This document shows positions 59,189 to 64,000 of a stretch of 64,000 nt of DNA, piece by piece. Each line of letters opens with the position of its first letter. Position 1 is the stretch's first letter. The notes beneath the pieces are model-generated. The model worked only from the letters and a program-made list of their open reading frames with translations. It made no database searches and was not told the origin of the DNA. The stretch lies in contig NC_088778.1 of NCBI RefSeq assembly GCF_954871325.1, forward strand, positions 12,657,882 to 12,721,881. The letters run 5' to 3'. A program made the translations under genes and the position numbers. This DNA is from Gordionus sp. m RMFG-2023. Its lineage: Eukaryota; Nematomorpha; Gordioida; Chordodea; Parachordodidae.

Positions 59189-60587
59189 ATATAAATGCAT
59201 AAATGCTCTTCTTATATTTTTTTATATTTTAGAATACATCTATTTTAGCTTCTGATGATATTCCCAATATTTCTAGGGAGTTGAACCTAATATTGACTCC
59301 TCTTCAGGTTCAATGCATTTATATTTTTTAAATTATTCTTTTGTTTTTATTTTAGATAACAAACCCTGTCTTAACCTCACTTAATGATTGTACAGGTGGT
59401 ATATTCCTCATCAGGTTCAATGCATTTATATTTTTTATATTATTCTTTGTTTTTATTTTAGAAAACAAGCCCTGTCTTAACCTCACTTATTGATTGTACA
59501 GGTGGTGATTTATCCGTCATTAATAAAAGAAAAAGATAGCAGGTCAACAACAAAAGAAACGCTCCAGGGATCGTGACAATGAGGCCCTACAAAATCTACT
59601 AACAACACAAAATAAAGTTAATCTTCTATATATATATATATAAATGCTCTTCTTATATTTTAGAATACATCTATTTTAGCTTCTGATGATATTCCCACTA
59701 TTTCTAGAGAGTTGAACCTAATATTGATTCATCCTCTTTAGGTTCAATGCATTTACATTTTTTACAAACCCTGTCTTAACCTCACTTACTGATTGTACAG
59801 GTGGTGATTTATCCCTCATTAATGAAAGAAAAAGATGGCAGGTCAATCAACAAAAGAAACGCTCCAGGGATCGTGAGGCCCTACAAAATCTACTAACAAC
59901 GCAAAATAAAGTTAGTCATCTATATATATATATATATAAAATGCATAAATGTTCTTCTTATATTTTTTAATATTTTAGAATACATCCATTTTAGCTTCTA
60001 ATGATATTCCCACTATTTCTAAGGAGTTGAACCTAATATTGACTCCTATGCAAGTTTAAGGCATTATTTTTTTTTAAATTTTTATTTGTTTTTATTTTAG
60101 ACAACAAACCCTGCTTTATTTCCTCCTTATAATTGTTTAAATATTGATATATCTGCCATTAATAATCAACAAATACAAAATAAATGTTCAGAAAAACATG
60201 ATAGGCTTGATAAGTCCCCAACTAGACAAATTTTATTTTTTGATGATAGCCTCCCAACTACTAGAGATATGCATATATTGACCCCTTTACAGGTTCAGTA
60301 CAGTATTTTAATGTTCGTTTTATTTCAATAATAATGTTTATTTATATTTTTGCCTGATTTCCTTATTTTTTTAGGTTAACCCAACCTTGATTCCTCACAT
60401 TGTCTAGAACTGGTAAGGCGTTTGTTGAGTCGCCATTTTTTTCTTTGCTTATCTTTAATAGAAATATCATGTTTTGTAACAGGTATGCAGGATAATAAGG
60501 ACCTACGCCTGATATTAACTCCCCTGCAGGTTTTTAATGTTTTATATATATGTTTATTTTGTATTCACCCAGATACCTTCAACCATA

Positions 60588-60660
60588 GGCGTAGCCAGGA
60601 TTTTCATAAGGGGGGGGGGAATTAAAAAATTTCCCCAGCCTTCGGCAGGGTTACTTTAGT
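60588..60660. mobile_element. MITE end, GGCGTAGCCAGG with G tract
   Basis: ATAGGCGTAGCCAGGATTTT, a run of G, then CCCCAGCCTTCGGCAGGGTT. This matches the left subterminal part of the element at 14,239-14,640. The other end was not found before the hAT at 60,886. Confidence 0.5.
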
Positions 60661-60885
60661 CTATATATAGTCATAAAATATTTTTACAAATTTTAATAAA
60701 AAAAATAAGCCTGGAACAAATATGAAATATAGTTTTATTAGTTTATATAACATAAAAATATAATAAATTACTTGTATTGTATATACCTTAATATAAGAGC
60801 ATGGTAATAATTTATTCCAAACAATTATAAGAAATTAAAAAGTAAGTAGACATATAGTTGATTTTACTCTATTATATAGAATTAG

Positions 60886-63800
60886 CAGAGTTGGGCAGGT
60901 CCTCCGGAAAAAGAATCTAGATACAGATACAGATTCTTTATAAAAATGAATCTTAGATACAGATACTACTATCTTTTTCAAAATATCAAAAGATACAAGA
61001 TAAAAGATACTTGTATCTTTTGCTAAATTAGAGTATCTTAAATACAAGATACTTTTAAATTTTCATTACCAATTAAATTAGAATAGTTTATAAATAGAGT
61101 TTTTATTATTTATTTGTGAAAAACATAACATACGCATATAAGAATGAATATTTACAATAATTAATAAAATATTTATTAATGAGTTAATTATTATAATATA
61201 ATAATAAGCATTTTAATATTAGTTTTTGCCCATTAATAACATAAACACGGAAATATATTTAATGGGATTTGAAAATTTGCAAATAAATAAAAATTAAATC
61301 AAATTATTTTTTAAAATAATCAATTTTTCAAATAATTTATCATTAAGTCTTTGTCGTTTTGGCGTATTTAACATTGTGCCAAAACTAAATAACCTATCAA
61401 CAGGAGCTGATGAGGGTATGTCAGTATAATATTTTTTTTAAATTTCCTTAATTAAAGGATAAATTTAAGCATTTCGAGTGTTTTTCGCCGGTCTTTAATA
61501 TAATTTAAAACCTCAAGCTCAACGTTGTTTGTATTATTGAATTCAACAATTTTAAATTTGATCTATATTTTAGTAATGAAGTGATTCTATCATACAAACT
61601 GTTCCACCTCGTTACGCATGGAAAACTTTAGCTGATAACCACCTGTCATCTCCCTTATCTTTTCAGAAGATTTGGGCCTTCCACATGCATTCCATAATTT
61701 TGTACATTTCCCCATTACTCCATAATGAATCCTTCCAAGATTCTTTGAGCTCGATATTGATGAAATAATATCTTTAGTTGCTATTAAGGACAAAGTGTGG
61801 CAGGCACACCTGATGTGCCTGGGTAATATTATTTTGTTTATATCATCTAAAGATAAAGATTTTTAAAATATTTTAAAAAATTTGTAGTAACCATCATTGA
61901 TTTCATTAAACTCTAATAGATCATCCTCATCCTCAAAATCATTGTCAAGAACATTTAATTTCACACCATATTCATTAAATGACTTGACAAAATTGGATGC
62001 ATTATCTGTGACGGTAGCAATTAGTTTATCAGAAATTTCATACTCTCTATAGACTTCTTCCAATAACTCAGCAATTTTATCAAATGAATGGGTGCCGGGC
62101 ATTCTTCTACATGCCAAGGCTCTTGATTGAAGGGTTTCTCGTGTTATCTTTAAAAATAATTTATTTAAAAAAATTAAATAAGATATTAATATTACCCAGT
62201 GAGCTGTTATTCCCATAAAACTACGGGTTTTTGTAGACCACAAATCTGCCGTGGTGCATATATATGATTGAGCTTTTAAAGTACTTCTTAAAGTATGTAC
62301 ATGATTTTCAAAATTTCCTCTATTCTTCTCTGCAAAGACCTCCTCGAAAAAATTTTAAATGATCCAATGTTACTAAGAATATCTAGAGTATCATATCAAT
62401 ATTTATCTATATATAAATTATCTAACCTTCCATCATTGTAACAAATTCAGGCTGTTCAACTAGGCTCAAAGGGTGTAAACCCTTGACAGTAAATGCACAT
62501 ATCAATTTATCAATTTTTTTTGGGGTAATTGTCGGTTTTATTTTATTAATTACATTAAAGGATTCTGATATACTATGTTGAATCATTTTTTTTATGATAT
62601 TAGAATTTGCTGGTTTTTTTCTGTGCTGTTTTAAATATAGCTTGTATTCAGCATATATGCCTAAATGGCATCTCTAATAAAAAAAATATATATACTAGTT
62701 TAGTTTTATTTTATTCATTATCTTTAATAAGTATTTATCATTACTTGTTTGTGAATTATGATATTTATGTATTTTTTAAATTAGTTTTATTTTCTAATAT
62801 ATTATCCTGTGTTTGTAATATCATATTTAGTTAATTTATCATTTTATAAATATCATTTGAATCTCTTTCAGATTTTTTTAAAATATATCTTGCAAAATCA
62901 TTACTACTTTATTATAATTATTTTATTAAGAGCCATTTAAAATTATCTAATGTTATATATCAATTGTTGCTTAAATATTTCCTATAATAAGAGAACTTTA
63001 TGGTAGAATTTAACTTTATTAGTTACTTTTATTTATTTATAATATAAGTACAATTATATTACAGTATTTATTTACAAAATTTAATCAATTTAAAATGTAT
63101 AAAAGAAAAATTGTTTTGAGTAATATAATAATGTACACCATTTTACATATTTTATATATATAAGTAATGATTTTGCAAGAAAATTATCTCATCTTATATA
63201 TCAATTGTTGCTTATATATTTCCTATAATAAGAGAACTTGCTAAAATAATAATATAAAACAAATATATATCCAAAATTATTTTAATTTGTTAATCAACAT
63301 CTTCTATAAAAATCCTTTAAATAACAATTATCTAAAGGGACTTAAGGAGGTATTATTATGTCAATAATTAAATTATATATAATAAAAAATATACCTACCT
63401 TAATGTGCTTAACAAAATTTGTTGAGGAATTTGTTGAGCCTTTTAAAATTTTTTTACTTGGGCAAATTTGGCATTCACCGTGAACCTTGTCCTTTTCCAC
63501 TAGAAAAACTTTAAAAAATTTTCCATCTAGAATTTTAAGATTCGGATTTGATTCAGGAGAACCTATTTCCATAATTTCATCTTCACTAACTTCTTCATGA
63601 TTGTTATTGTTAATCATTCTACAAATTAAAAAATATTACATATAAAATATATATTCTTTACTTATCTAGTTTTGGTGTTGTTATTTTTAATCTTTCTATC
63701 TTTGTGAACTGTAAAATTTCCAGCTAATTTTGGTTATCGATATATTTAAAATAAGCGGGAAAAAAATAAGGAAAATAATACATGATTCCACGAAGAAAAT

Positions 63801-64000
63801 AAAGTTATATTCTGTGATATGTAAATGTTTTAAACATGAATATTAAAAAGAATCTGTATCTTTTGTCAAGAAAATGAAAAAGATACAAGATTCTTTTCAA
63901 AATAAAGGATCTTAGATACAGATACTAGTATCTTTTTAAAAATGTCAAAAAGATACTGAGTACAAGATACAAAAGGATCTTGTATCTTAGATACAAGTAT
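60886..64000 (-). mobile_element. hAT transposon copy 2 (autonomous type), runs off the window
   Basis: Left terminus CAGAGTTGGGCAG at 60,886. The last bases of the window match 3,335-3,349 of copy 1, so the right terminus should lie about 19 bp beyond the end. AGATAC/GTATCT-rich subterminal regions at both sides. It contains most of a transposase on the minus strand. Copy 1 (889-3368) is an internally deleted member of the same family. Confidence 0.88.
61330..63617 (-). pseudogene. hAT transposase with introns, a few breaks
   Basis: Order on the minus strand: BED finger (63,617-63,395: DKVHGECQICPSKKILKGST, FVKHIK); IQHSISESFNVINKIKP and GLHPLSLVEQPEFVTMMEG (about 62,585-62,430); then TTADLWSTKTRSFMGITAHW (first Asp, about 62,255-62,196), a likely 45-nt intron (GTAATATT...TTAAAG), ALACRRMPGTH, TVTDNASNFVKSFNEYG (second Asp, about 62,020-61,970); LPRHIRCACHTLSLIATKD (61,840-61,780); in another frame TRWNSLYDRITSLLKY (about 61,612-61,565); and the dimerisation end DIPSSAPVDRLFSFGTMLNT (about 61,425-61,365). 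Breaks seen: a stop at about 61,863 and a frame change near 61,610. These motifs are typical of animal hAT/ZBED transposases. Confidence 0.8.

Larger units (their letters stand above)
56950..60530 (+). pseudogene. Array of repeated phase-0 exons (Helitron-associated gene)
   Basis: Two exon types alternate. Type A (25 codons, NTSILASDDIPTISRELNLI + LTPLQ): 56,950-57,028; 59,233-59,307; 59,664-59,741; 59,979-60,053. Type B (about 50 codons, ITNPVLTSLNDCTGGDLSLI then NERKRWQVNQQKKRSRDREA, LQNLL): 57,078-57,225; 59,356-59,400 (cut short); 59,462-59,616; about 59,764-59,910. A longer variant, TTNPALFPPYNCLNIDISAI to MHILTPLQ, is at 60,101-60,292, and a last A-like end (NKDLRLILTPLQ) at about 60,483-60,529. 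Exons follow TTTTAG and end in GT, nearly always in phase 0. The first A and B copies carry small frame-changing differences. A basic B motif (KRSRDREALQ) fits the Arg-rich leader of Helitron proteins. Function unknown. Confidence 0.55.
55056..60587 (+). mobile_element. Helitron-type locus 2 with repeated exons (ends not fixed)
   Basis: The left part (55,056-56,450) shares blocks with Helitron 1: GACGTCAT...CGTACG-rich start, GGGCAGACCTTATTTTGTC (about 55,632), TTGGATGCTTGGAAA and the GCATATATAA stretch (56,130). The right part (56,950-60,540) contains exons homologous to 11,550-11,990. A ~330-bp duplication occurs at 55,160-55,500. No 3' hairpin terminus is visible; the right side is overrun by a MITE end (60,588) and the hAT at 60,886. 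A foldback element (57,251-59,188) lies within. Confidence 0.5.

Noticed and set aside
1-64000. tRNA or rRNA genes
   Set aside because: Scanned by eye for T-loop GGTTCGAAT-type motifs and conserved rRNA words on both strands; none with supporting structure was found.

Overview
This is a strongly AT-rich nuclear window from a eukaryote. The host is most simply a metazoan or close relative: it carries a TMX1-type thioredoxin, an animal-like APC6/CDC16 subunit, and hAT, Helitron, Ty3/gypsy and restriction-like-endonuclease LINE elements. Host introns are tiny (mostly 39-62 nt) wherever no transposon has entered them. That combination would fit a compact-gene parasite lineage such as myxozoans, dicyemids or orthonectids, but nothing here fixes the taxon. 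I see no rRNA, tRNA or CRISPR.

Host genes. (1) The 3' end of an unrecognised gene lies at the left edge (2-436, +) and appears to have 25- and 32-nt introns. (2) A complete TMX1-like membrane thioredoxin lies at 20,921-22,033 (+, 8 exons, 274 aa). (3) A complete CDC16/APC6 gene lies on the minus strand at 52,170-26,368 (13 exons, 541 aa, no in-frame stop). Its exons 1-7 (52,170-51,047) and 8-13 (29,851-26,368) are separated by a 21,195-nt intron packed with transposons. I placed every exon junction by GT/AG, phase and TPR-protein homology.

Mobile layout, left to right: a hAT copy (889-3368) with a smaller hAT derivative inside; 180-bp GGCTGAGCC tandem repeats (3.7-4.3 kb); a 2-kb element with ~600-bp inverted termini (5.4-7.4 kb); an inverted repeat array (7.5-8.3 kb) abutting a hAT-like end; Helitron 1 with a textbook 3' hairpin (ends 13,563); a hAT (14,185-16,009) nested in another hAT relic (to 17.5 kb); AT-rich tandem arrays; a FLYWCH/Gln-rich exon series (19.0-19.8 kb, -); and a LINE relic beside TMX1. 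Inside the large CDC16 intron is a hAT (29,993-43,698) split by a Ty3/gypsy composite (30,881-43,423), itself split by an almost open LINE (38.1-42.2 kb). A separate complete-ended hAT lies at 47,564-50,310. A short, young LTR element (52,309-54,088) stops 138 bp upstream of the CDC16 start codon. From 55 kb to 60.6 kb there is a second Helitron-type locus with tandemly repeated phase-0 exons, interrupted by a foldback element rich in GGCAATGT. The window ends inside an autonomous-type hAT (60,886 to beyond 64,000), the parent type of the copy at 889-3368.

Most of the window is therefore layered transposons around two intact host genes. No new biochemical system is proven. The best leads are the CDC16 gene stretched over 25.8 kb, the Helitron exon array, and the unclassified long-TIR and GGCAATGT elements.
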